46,609 nt of DNA, taken from assembly GCF_001514305.1 (NCBI RefSeq), contig NZ_KQ949127.1:5712-52320 (forward strand), in the 5' to 3' direction. The notes under the pieces were generated by a model that worked only from the letters and a program-made list of their open reading frames with translations, was not told the origin of the DNA and searched no databases. Position numbers and translations under genes: made by a program. Source of the stretch: Streptomyces dysideae. GTDB taxonomy: Bacteria; Actinomycetota; Actinomycetes; Streptomycetales; Streptomycetaceae. Shown in pieces: positions 16,036 to 23,417 of this stretch. Each line of letters opens with the position of its first letter. Position 1 is the stretch's first letter.

Positions 16036-16158
16036 GCAGGGGACATTAGGCGGGAATGCCCGCAAAGTGTTGTCGATGTTTGCCTGAAATCGGCGATCGA
16101 CGAGGAGGATTTCCCTTCGAATGGACGACTGCCCGAATTTCTTTCCCTCAATGCGACA

Positions 16159-16188
16159 GGCGGTGGTCCACGCGTGTGAACCACCGCC
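16159..16188 (-). terminator. Hairpin downstream of the TetR gene
   Basis: GGCGGTGGT and ACCACCGCC form perfect 9-bp arms (16159-16167 and 16180-16188) with a 12-nt loop, 50 bp past the TetR stop. There is no U-tract, which is common for Streptomyces terminators. Confidence 0.45.
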
Positions 16189-16238
16189 CGCTAGACAGGA
16201 CTTGGGGCCTGGAAAACTGAAAATGTGCTGCTGGGGCG

Positions 16239-16886
16239 CTATTTGGTGGGCTTCTTGCCCGTCACGCCCAGGTGTACCAGCAGCGCCAGGTTCGGCTTCA
16301 GTTCAGCCTGTTTGACGCCCCACGTCTGGAAGCCCTTCTGGTGCGAGGCGACCGCCGCGAGCATCGCGACGAGCGAACCGGCGACCGCCGCCGGGTTCAC
16401 GTCCTTGTCGACCCGGCCCTTGGACTGCAACTCCGCGACGGCGTCCGAGAGGGAGTTGTTCACGGAGTTGAGGATCTTCATGCGGATCTTGTAAAAGCGT
16501 TTGTCGCCCTCGGCGGCACCGAGGTCGACGACGCGCAGGATGGCGTCGTTCCGGCGCCAGAACTCCAGGAAACCGTCCACGAGTTCCTGCGCAGTCTGCC
16601 AGCCGGCCTTGCCGACCCAGGAGCGGCCGGCGACGAGTTCCGTCAACCCCGCGCCCTCGGCGGCCATTTGCTCGGCGATCTCCAGGACGGCGCCTTCGAC
16701 GTCCGGGAAGTACTGGTAGAAGGTGGCGGGCGAAGTACCCGCTTTCCGGGCGACATCGATGACTTTGACGTCCCGGTAAGGGGAGGAGCTGAGCATCTCG
16801 CTGAGGCAGTCGAGCAGCTTCTGCCGGGTCGCCTGCCCACGCCGGCCGGCCACGCGGCCGTCGACGGTACGCACTTGTCCTGTCAT
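16239..16886 (-). CDS. TetR-family transcriptional regulator, candidate repressor of the CTGAC-N5-GTCAG regulon
   Basis: A 215-aa cytoplasmic repressor. The N-terminal helix-turn-helix reads VKVIDVARKAGTSPATFYQYFPD around residues 40-62, the standard TetR HTH plus FYxYF segment. The C-terminal ligand domain is unassigned. It is the only TetR gene in the window, sits among the catabolic genes, and its start codon lies inside a near-perfect copy of the regulon palindrome (16880-16894). I infer that it binds the other copies and is released by a pathway metabolite, probably an acyl-CoA. A TAAGCT hexamer 6 nt upstream of the ATG suggests a leaderless transcript. Confidence 0.85.
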   Translation of the reverse strand: MTGQVRTVDGRVAGRRGQATRQKLLDCLSEMLSSSPYRDVKVIDVARKAGTSPATFYQYFPDVEGAVLEIAEQMAAEGAGLTELVAGRSWVGKAGWQTAQELVDGFLEFWRRNDAILRVVDLGAAEGDKRFYKIRMKILNSVNNSLSDAVAELQSKGRVDKDVNPAAVAGSLVAMLAAVASHQKGFQTWGVKQAELKPNLALLVHLGVTGKKPTK

Positions 16887-16894
16887 GCCGTCAG
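16880..16894. promoter_or_regulatory. Degenerate regulon operator over the TetR start codon
   Basis: CTGTCATGCCGTCAG matches nine of the ten defined bases of CTGAC-N5-GTCAG. The TetR start codon lies across its left half and spacer. Autoregulation is inferred. Confidence 0.5.
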
Positions 16895-17008
16895 CTTACC
16901 GAGGGGTGATCGGAGCGCGATTCGGCCGACTGCAAATGGGGTGCACGGGTGCCGGGAGGCTGGTGTGCCTGGTCTGCGGGGTGCGTGTGTGCCCGTTACG
17001 TTTGCCGC

Positions 17009-17737
17009 ATGGCCGAAAACAGGGCATCCGCGTACGGAGAGGGCGTCCCGTGCTGGGTGGACGCGCAGCTTCCCGACGTAGCGGCGGGCAGGCGGTTCTA
17101 CGGTGAGCTCTTCGGGTGGACCTTCGAGGCGGCGCCGTACGGCTCGTCCTCGTGGGCGCTGAAGGACGGGGAGCCCGTCGCCGAGCTCACGAACAAGACG
17201 GACGGGCGTATGCCCACCGTGTGGACGTTGTACTTCGCGACCCATGACATCGAGGCGCTCGGGCGCCGGATCCGCTCCGCGGGCGGGCAGGTGGTGACCG
17301 CGCCCGTGCGGGTCGGCGCAGGTCACGGGGCTGCCGCGCTGGTGACCGATGCCGAGGGTGCGGTCTTCGGGCTGTGGCAGGCGGGCCGGCACGTCGGGTT
17401 CGGGCGGCGGCACGAGCCGGGCGCCTTCGCCTGGGCCGAGCTGTACGCCCGGGACACCGACGCCGCCGACGCCTTCTACGGCGAGCTCTTCCGCGACGCC
17501 CTGTTCGGGCCGGACGCCCGGCCGGACTTCGGTCGCGCGTCCGTCTCCGACGTGTTCCCGGCGGAGATGCCGCCGCACTTCCTCGTCCACTTCGGGGTGG
17601 AGGACTGCGCGGCCGCGCTCGGGACGGTGAACCGGCTCGGGGGCCGGGTCCAGGCGGGCCCCTTCGGCGCTTCGTACGGCACTGTGGCCGTCGTCACGGA
17701 CAATCAAGGGGCTTCGTTCGCGGTGCTGGAGCGGTGA
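17009..17737 (+). CDS. Tandem VOC (glyoxalase/bleomycin-resistance fold) protein
   Basis: A 242-aa protein with two vicinal-oxygen-chelate modules, roughly residues 8-120 and 130-240. Each begins with a CWVDAQLPD or AWAELYARD strand followed by FYGELF. Such tandem proteins often act as metal-dependent dioxygenases, isomerases or drug-binding proteins; no specific reaction can be assigned. I start at ATG 17009, with TACGTT (16997-17002) 7 positions upstream of the A, suggesting another leaderless mRNA. The frame extends to 16949. Confidence 0.8.
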   Translation: MAENRASAYGEGVPCWVDAQLPDVAAGRRFYGELFGWTFEAAPYGSSSWALKDGEPVAELTNKTDGRMPTVWTLYFATHDIEALGRRIRSAGGQVVTAPVRVGAGHGAAALVTDAEGAVFGLWQAGRHVGFGRRHEPGAFAWAELYARDTDAADAFYGELFRDALFGPDARPDFGRASVSDVFPAEMPPHFLVHFGVEDCAAALGTVNRLGGRVQAGPFGASYGTVAVVTDNQGASFAVLER

Positions 17738-17914
17738 TCTGCCCTGTTTGTCCTGGTAAACAGTGAGACACCCCACTCGCCCCCGGGTTCGCAACCGCGC
17801 GTCCGTACAGGAAGAATCGGGGTGCGTGCCGCCATGGCGGTGCGGTGGTGAGACGCTGCACGGGGTCGCGTACATATGTGGATGGCGTGGCTCGTACGGG
17901 GAGGTGGCAGGCAA

Positions 17915-20260
17915 GTGGTGGATCAGCTGACGCAGCACGATCCGCGGCGGATCGGGCCGTTCGAGGTGCTGGGACGGCTGGGTGCCGGCGGCATGGGGCT
18001 GGTCTATCTCGCGCGCTCGGCGTCCGGCCGGCGCGTGGCGATCAAGACGGTCCGTACGGAGCTCGCCGAGGACCAGCTCTTCCGCGTGCGCTTCACGCGC
18101 GAGGTGGAGGCGGCCCGGGCGGTCTCCGGCTTCTACACGGCCGCCGTCGTCGACGCCGACCCGCGCGCCGCCGTGCCCTGGCTGGCCACCGCGTACGTGC
18201 CGGCGCCCTCGCTCGAGGAGATAGTGAACGAGTGCGGGCCGATGCCGGCCCAGGCGGTGCGCTGGCTGGCGGCGGGTGTGGCGGAGGCGCTGCAGTCCAT
18301 TCACGGTGCCGGTCTCGTGCACCGCGACCTCAAGCCGTCCAACGTCCTCGTGGTGGAGGACGGCCCCAGAGTCATCGACTTCGGTATCGCGTCCGGCGTA
18401 TCGAACACCCGTTTGACGATGACGAACGTCGCGGTCGGTACGCCCGCCTACATGTCGCCGGAGCAGGCGAAGGACTCCAGGAGCGTGACCGGCGCGAGCG
18501 ATGTCTTCTCGCTCGGCTCGATGCTCGTCTTCGCCGCCACCGGACACCCGCCCTTCCACGGCGCCAACCCGGTCGAGACCGTCTTCATGCTGCTCCGGGA
18601 GGGCCCGGACCTCGAGGGTCTCCCGGACGAGCTGCGCCCGCTGATCGAGTCCTGTATGCAGATGGAGGCGACGGCCCGCCCCAACCCGGCCGACCTCCAG
18701 GCCCAGCTGGCACCCCACCTCTTCGGCTCCGGCTCCGACGACTCCGGTACGGCGTCGGCGTGGCTGCCCGAGCGGGCGGTGAGCCTGATCGAGGGGCGCC
18801 GCAACGGCCGCCCGCCGACCGCGCCCGGCGCCTCCCCGGGCCGCAGCGCCGGACGCAACGCCCCGGCGCCCGTCCCGCCCCCGCCGGCCCACGACCCCGT
18901 CGTCCCGGTACCCGTGGGCGCCCCCGACACCGGCCCCCTACGCCTCGCGGGCGCCCAGGTGCCCATCGGCCCCGGCCCTCGGGTCGCCGACGCCCGTGCC
19001 GCCGCCGTCAAGGCGCCCCCGCCGGAGGCCGGCCTGGTCGCCAGCTGGTCCAAGCCCCGCCCCGGCGTCAACGGCGCAGACCCCGCCGTGGGCCCTGCCG
19101 TACCGGCACCGCCGCCCCCGGAGACCGCGGCCGGCTGGCGCCCCTGGCGCTTCCGCATGTCGAACGACGTCTGGGGCACCCCCGCCGTCTCCGACGACCT
19201 CGTCTACGTCACCTCCTTCGAGGTGCACTCCCTGGACGTGGCCACCGGCCGCCGCCGCTTCAAGACCCGGGACGTCGCCTGGTCGATGGCGGTCGCGGAC
19301 GGCCGTATCCACGCCTCCGACGGCCCGACCCTCTTCGCCCTGGACGCCCGCGAGGGCGCCGACCTGTGGCGCCTGTCCACGGAGGCCTGGGTGTACTCCC
19401 TCAAGGCCGACCGGGGCACTGTCGTCACCGGCACCCGCGGCGGCGGCGTCCAGGCCTGGGAGGCCTCGAACGGCCAGAAGCTCTGGGAGATCACCGGCGC
19501 CCAGACCGACTTCGAGTCCCCGGAGGCCGGACCCGCCCTGCACGACGGCACGGTCTACGTCTGGCAGGACGCCCGCCTGCGCGCCCTGGACGCCCGGACC
19601 GGCGACGAGCGCTGGTCGTACCCCATCGGCGACGCGGCCTCCTGCGGCGGAGTCCCGGTGCGGGTCGCCCAGGCCCACGACGGCTACGTGTACGTCTCGG
19701 CCGGGACGCGCGTCCTGGCCCTGGACGTCGTGACCGGCCTGGTCCGCTGGCACTTCGAAGCCCCCGCCGCCTTCCTCTGCCCGCCGACCTTCGTGCCGGG
19801 CCCCGCGGTCACGGGCGGCGGCGTGTACCTCGCCGACTACCTCGGCACCGTCTACGCCCTGGACGCCACCGACGGCCGCGACCGCTGGCGGATCGCCACC
19901 GAGTCCCGTGCGTCGATCGAACCGGTACTGGTCGCCGCGGGCCACGTCCACGTGGGCAGCGGCAAGGGCCTCTACACCCTGGACGCCGTCACCGGCACTC
20001 CCAAGTGGCGCTTCCAGGCCGGCGGCGACATCGTGGGCGCGCCCGCGGTGGCCGAGGGCCGCATCCACTTCGGCTCCACCGACCACCTCCTGTACACCCT
20101 CAAGGCCGACGACGGGCGCCTGCGCTGGAAGCTGGCCACCGGCGGCGAGATCACCGGGTCCCCGGTGGTCAAGGACGGCGTCGTGTACGCGTGCAGCAAG
20201 GACCGCTGCGTGTACGCGCTGGACGCGGAGAAGGGGACCGGGACCGCCAGGACGTCCTAG
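17915..20260 (+). CDS. afsK: AfsK-like Ser/Thr protein kinase with C-terminal PQQ beta-propeller
   Basis: A 781-aa kinase. The N-terminal domain has all key parts: G-loop GAGGMGLVY near residue 22, catalytic Lys in VAIKTVR, HRDLKPSNVL near 138, DFG in VIDFGIA, and GTPAYMSPEQ. A Pro-rich linker (about 290-410) leads to a series of PQQ-type propeller repeats, each ending like YALDATDGRDRW. No transmembrane helix is seen, as in S. coelicolor AfsK, which is membrane-associated and phosphorylates AfsR and DivIVA. GTG 17915 is chosen after a GGGGAGG site; GTG 17918 is equally possible. An AfsR homologue about 8.5 kb downstream supports the name. Confidence 0.85.
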   Translation: MVDQLTQHDPRRIGPFEVLGRLGAGGMGLVYLARSASGRRVAIKTVRTELAEDQLFRVRFTREVEAARAVSGFYTAAVVDADPRAAVPWLATAYVPAPSLEEIVNECGPMPAQAVRWLAAGVAEALQSIHGAGLVHRDLKPSNVLVVEDGPRVIDFGIASGVSNTRLTMTNVAVGTPAYMSPEQAKDSRSVTGASDVFSLGSMLVFAATGHPPFHGANPVETVFMLLREGPDLEGLPDELRPLIESCMQMEATARPNPADLQAQLAPHLFGSGSDDSGTASAWLPERAVSLIEGRRNGRPPTAPGASPGRSAGRNAPAPVPPPPAHDPVVPVPVGAPDTGPLRLAGAQVPIGPGPRVADARAAAVKAPPPEAGLVASWSKPRPGVNGADPAVGPAVPAPPPPETAAGWRPWRFRMSNDVWGTPAVSDDLVYVTSFEVHSLDVATGRRRFKTRDVAWSMAVADGRIHASDGPTLFALDAREGADLWRLSTEAWVYSLKADRGTVVTGTRGGGVQAWEASNGQKLWEITGAQTDFESPEAGPALHDGTVYVWQDARLRALDARTGDERWSYPIGDAASCGGVPVRVAQAHDGYVYVSAGTRVLALDVVTGLVRWHFEAPAAFLCPPTFVPGPAVTGGGVYLADYLGTVYALDATDGRDRWRIATESRASIEPVLVAAGHVHVGSGKGLYTLDAVTGTPKWRFQAGGDIVGAPAVAEGRIHFGSTDHLLYTLKADDGRLRWKLATGGEITGSPVVKDGVVYACSKDRCVYALDAEKGTGTARTS

Positions 20261-20436
20261 CAGGCCCGTGACGGCCGTCGTACCGGCACGGAAGGGGTTC
20301 CGGACGGCGGCCGTCGATGCGGGGAGCGGGGTGCGGATGCGTGCGTTCGCCGCTCTCACCGCAGACGCTACGCCCAGTACGCGGCGGTCGCCACGCGGTG
20401 ACATGGCCGTGACAGCTGATCAGTAGAGTCACGGCC

Positions 20437-20967
20437 ATGGATCTTCGGGGGCGCAGGCTCAAGTTCACAGTGGTCACGGCATTGGTGGTCCTCGCACTGA
20501 CGGGGTTCTCGACGGGGCGTGGCCACGGCAGCAGTAGTAGTAGCGGCGGCAGTGGAAGCGACGGCGGGGGCGGCTGCAGCAGCTCCAGCCGGGATCACGA
20601 CAGTTCGTCGTCTACGTCGGGCGGCGGTACGCACCGCGACTACGACGACGACGATGACGACGACTACGGCAGCTCCTCCGGGAGCGCCTCCACGGCCGTG
20701 AAGGACGCCCAGGTCAAGCTGGTGAGCTGCGTGACGGAGGCCGAGGCGTACGCCACGGTCGCGGTCACCAACCCCAACTCCGCGGGCCGCACCTTCACCG
20801 TCACCGTCCGATTCCTCGACGCCGATTCCAACCAGGTCGACCTGCGGACTGTGGACGAGTTCGTCGCCGCGAACGAGACGACGGAGGTGCAGGTGCCCCT
20901 GGACCACCCGGGCCTGGCGGCCGAAGTCGACCACTGCGACCCGGAGTTGTACGCAGCGGTCGGCTGA
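20437..20967 (+). CDS. Secreted protein with Ser/Gly and poly-Asp linker
   Basis: A 176-aa protein of unknown function. It starts with a basic signal-like segment (RGRRLKFTVV, then a hydrophobic stretch to LALTGFS). Residues about 30-85 are low-complexity Ser/Gly with an acidic run of seven Asp, and the C-terminal 85 residues form a compact beta-rich domain (AYATVAVTNPNSAGRTFTVT...). The last part resembles FxLYD-like extracellular domains with two Cys. No lipobox Cys follows the signal. It lies 176 bp after the afsK-like kinase on the same strand. Confidence 0.72.
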   Translation: MDLRGRRLKFTVVTALVVLALTGFSTGRGHGSSSSSGGSGSDGGGGCSSSSRDHDSSSSTSGGGTHRDYDDDDDDDYGSSSGSASTAVKDAQVKLVSCVTEAEAYATVAVTNPNSAGRTFTVTVRFLDADSNQVDLRTVDEFVAANETTEVQVPLDHPGLAAEVDHCDPELYAAVG

Positions 20968-20974
20968 CGAAGGC

Positions 20975-21754
20975 TCAACGCAACCGGAACCTCCCCCGCC
21001 GCCCGGCGAACAGCTCCGTCTGCCGCTCGGCGGGGAGGTTGCCCAGCGAGATGAGATGCGGCGCCTGCGCGAACGCCTGGGCAAGGACGGCCTCCTTCGC
21101 CGCCCACAGGGCGCGTACCGTCCCCTGCACCGCCTCCGCCGGATACCCGGCGACGACGACGGCACAGGCGAGGGCGGCCTCCAGTGCCCCGCCGGGTTCG
21201 GTGAGTTCGGAGACCAGCCCGATGTCGAAGGCCCGCCGCGCGGACATCCGCTCGGCGCTCCCCATGAGCGCCATCCGCGCGGCCTCCCCGTACGGCATCC
21301 GCAGCGCCATGTGCATGGACTCGTACGCGCTGACCATGCCGTAGGTGGTGTGCGGGTCGAAGAAGGTCGCGGCCGGGTCGGCGACGACGAACTCGCACTC
21401 GCCGATCAGGTAGAAGGCACCGCCGCAGGCCATCCCCGACACGGCGGCGATGACGGGCTTCCAGAGGTCGTTCGCCTTGGGGCCGACGCGGAGCAGCGGA
21501 TCGTCCGTCATATACGGCGAGTTGGGCTGCGGAACGTCGGCGCCCCGGTCCAGCCCCGTACAGAAGGCACGCTCCCCGGCGCCGGCGAGAACGACGGCAC
21601 GAACGGAGTCGTCGAACCGCAACACACCCCACACGTCCACCAGTTCGTCCCTCATCGCCAGGTCGATGGCGTTGAGACGATCGGGCCGGTCGAGGGTGAC
21701 GACGGCGACGCCGGTGTCCTTGTCGATGGTGAGGCGCAGGGGGGCGGTCGTCAT
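20975..21754 (-). CDS. Enoyl-CoA hydratase/isomerase family protein
   Basis: A 259-aa crotonase-fold enzyme. The N-terminus VAVVTLDRPDRLNAIDLAMRDEL is typical, as are GAGERAFCTGLDRGAD near residue 62 and AAVSGMACGGAFYLIGECEFV near 105, which form the oxyanion hole. ATG 21754 overlaps the DUF35 stop by 4 bp (ATGA), placing it third in a thiolase-DUF35-hydratase operon driven from the operator pair at 23352-23393. Its probable role is hydration of an enoyl-CoA before aldol-type cleavage by the thiolase-fold partner. Confidence 0.88.
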   Translation of the reverse strand: MTTAPLRLTIDKDTGVAVVTLDRPDRLNAIDLAMRDELVDVWGVLRFDDSVRAVVLAGAGERAFCTGLDRGADVPQPNSPYMTDDPLLRVGPKANDLWKPVIAAVSGMACGGAFYLIGECEFVVADPAATFFDPHTTYGMVSAYESMHMALRMPYGEAARMALMGSAERMSARRAFDIGLVSELTEPGGALEAALACAVVVAGYPAEAVQGTVRALWAAKEAVLAQAFAQAPHLISLGNLPAERQTELFAGRRGRFRLR

Positions 21755-22170
21755 GGGCGCTCCAGGACCCATTGGGGGAGCCCGGTCGCCTCGTCGTACG
21801 TGAAGCGCACCTTGGCGCCGATGCGGATGCGGTGCGGATCAAGGGAGTTGACCGGCGCGCCGGGCTCGCTGACCAGATTGCCGACGAGCCGTATGCGGGA
21901 CGCCTCGGCGAGCTCGACGATCACGACGTTGTACGGCGCCAGCGCCGCGTAGTCCGGCAGGAGGGGCGGATGCGGCACGACGTACGACCAGATGCGCCCC
22001 TGTCCGGACAGTGCCCGCCACTCGGTCTCGAAGGACTGGCAGTGGGGACAGCACGGGCGCGGCGGAAAGCGCGGCTCACCGCAGTCGGCGCAGGCCTGGA
22101 CGCGGAGCTCGCCCTGGGCGGCGTACTGCCAGAAGGGGGCGCCGTCGGGGTCGGTGACGGGGGTCAGCAT
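21751..22170 (-). CDS. DUF35 OB-fold zinc-ribbon protein
   Basis: A 139-aa stand-alone DUF35 protein. The zinc ribbon is CADCGEPRFPPRPCCPHC near residues 32-49; the OB fold follows with GRIWSYVVPHPPLLPDY and VVIVELAE. It starts 3 bp after the thiolase stop and overlaps the next gene by 4 bp. In the steroid-degrading Ltp2 system a DUF35 domain is needed for activity of the thiolase-fold aldolase, and the same partnership is inferred here. Confidence 0.87.
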   Translation of the reverse strand: MLTPVTDPDGAPFWQYAAQGELRVQACADCGEPRFPPRPCCPHCQSFETEWRALSGQGRIWSYVVPHPPLLPDYAALAPYNVVIVELAEASRIRLVGNLVSEPGAPVNSLDPHRIRIGAKVRFTYDEATGLPQWVLERP

Positions 22171-22173
22171 GGG

Positions 22174-23319
22174 TCAGCTCCTCAGCAGCAGGGCGGACGT
22201 CGGGACTCCCTCGCCGGCGGTGACGAGGCATGTGGCGGCACCCGGGACCTGTGCCGTACTGGTCCCCCGCAGCTGCTTGACGCCCTCGTTGATGAGGTTG
22301 AAGCCATGGACGTAGGCCTCGGAGAGCCCGCCCCCGCCGGTGTTGAGCGGCAGCCGTCCGCCGATCTCCAGTGCGCCGCCCTCGGTGAAGGCGCCACCTT
22401 CCCCTCGCCCGCAGAAGCCGTAGCCCTCGAGGGAGAGCGGTATGAGGGGGGTGAACGCGTCGTAGATCTGGGCGACGTCGACGTCCTGGGGCGTGAGGTC
22501 GGCGTGTTTCCAGAGGTGCCGGGCGGCGGTCCAGGCGGGGCCGGTGAGGGGGTCGTCGGTCCAGTAGTTGACCATGCCGTGGTGCTGGGCCGGGAGACCC
22601 TGGGCGGCGGAGTGGACGTAGGCGGGAGTGTGCCGGCAGTCCCGTGCCCGCTCCCTGCTGACGATCACGCAGGCCAACGCCCCGTCCGTCTCGAGGCAGT
22701 TGTCGAAGAGGCAGAGGGGCTCGCTGATCCAGCGGGAGGTCATGTACATCTCGCGGGTGAGGGGACGGTCGTACATGATCGCGGAGGGGTTCTGGTTGGC
22801 CCGGTTCCGGCAGGCGAGGGCGACGTTGAACAGGTGGTCCCGGGTGGCGCCGTACTCGTGCATGTAGCGGCGGGCCAGCATGGCGATCTCGTCGACGGGC
22901 CGGAGGAGACCGTACGGGCGCGTCCACTGGGCGGGGGTGGGGAGTTGGGCGTCGGTGTTCTTCCAGGGGCGAGGTCCTGAGCCTCTCTTCCTCGACCGCC
23001 AGGCGACCCCGACCGTCGCCTGCCCGCTCGCGATGGCGGCGGCGAGATGGGCGACGGTGGCGCAGGAACCGCCTCCGCCGTACCCGACCTTGCTGAAGAA
23101 GGTGAGGTCACCGAGGCCGACCGCCTTGGCCAGCTCGACCTCGTCGGTCTCCTCCATGGTGTACGAGGCGAGGGCGTCGACCTCACCGGGGGCGATTCCG
23201 GCGTCGTCGAGGGCGGCGAGCACGGCACGGCAGGCGAGGGTCCGCTCGTCCTCCGGGAGGTGCTTGGCGAACGGTGTCTGCCCGATCCCGACGATCGCGG
23301 TGGCGTCCTTGAAAGTCAC
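22174..23319 (-). CDS. SCP2-type thiolase-fold protein, probable Ltp2-like aldolase
   Basis: A 381-aa lipid-transfer-type thiolase homologue. In place of the classical Cys motif it has a Gly-rich KVGYGGGGSCATV stretch near residue 78; a Cys is present but shifted, so thiolase chemistry is uncertain. YDAFTPLIPLSLEGYGF near 260 and the NTGGGGLSEAYVHG segment are Ltp-like. I start at GTG 23319, which has a GGAGGTG ribosome site; the frame extends to 23340. It is the first gene of an operon with DUF35 and enoyl-CoA hydratase, divergent from the acyl-CoA ligase. Confidence 0.83.
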   Translation of the reverse strand: MTFKDATAIVGIGQTPFAKHLPEDERTLACRAVLAALDDAGIAPGEVDALASYTMEETDEVELAKAVGLGDLTFFSKVGYGGGGSCATVAHLAAAIASGQATVGVAWRSRKRGSGPRPWKNTDAQLPTPAQWTRPYGLLRPVDEIAMLARRYMHEYGATRDHLFNVALACRNRANQNPSAIMYDRPLTREMYMTSRWISEPLCLFDNCLETDGALACVIVSRERARDCRHTPAYVHSAAQGLPAQHHGMVNYWTDDPLTGPAWTAARHLWKHADLTPQDVDVAQIYDAFTPLIPLSLEGYGFCGRGEGGAFTEGGALEIGGRLPLNTGGGGLSEAYVHGFNLINEGVKQLRGTSTAQVPGAATCLVTAGEGVPTSALLLRS

Positions 23320-23351
23320 GCTGCACGCACCTCCGCACACTGTGAGGCCTG

Positions 23352-23393
23352 CTGACAGTGCGTCAGGCTACCGCTAATCTGACGGGTAGTCAG
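23352..23393. promoter_or_regulatory. Double operator between divergent thiolase and ligase genes, sites 7 and 8
   Basis: CTGACAGTGCGTCAG (23352-23366) and CTGACGGGTAGTCAG (23379-23393) both match CTGAC-N5-GTCAG and start 27 bp apart. A TAGTGT hexamer (23395-23400) could be the -10 for the rightward ligase. The pair can control both directions. Confidence 0.7.
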
Positions 23394-23417
23394 CTAGTGT
23401 GCTCTTGGAGGCTGGTC

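Noticed and set aside
16883..18892. A 669-codon minus-strand frame opposite the VOC and kinase genes
   Set aside because: Composition is that of an antisense shadow; both plus-strand genes carry clear family motifs.
17845..20271. A second, 808-codon open frame overlapping the afsK-like gene
   Set aside because: It is an Arg/Pro/Gly-rich shadow frame of high-GC DNA; the other frame has complete kinase and propeller motifs.
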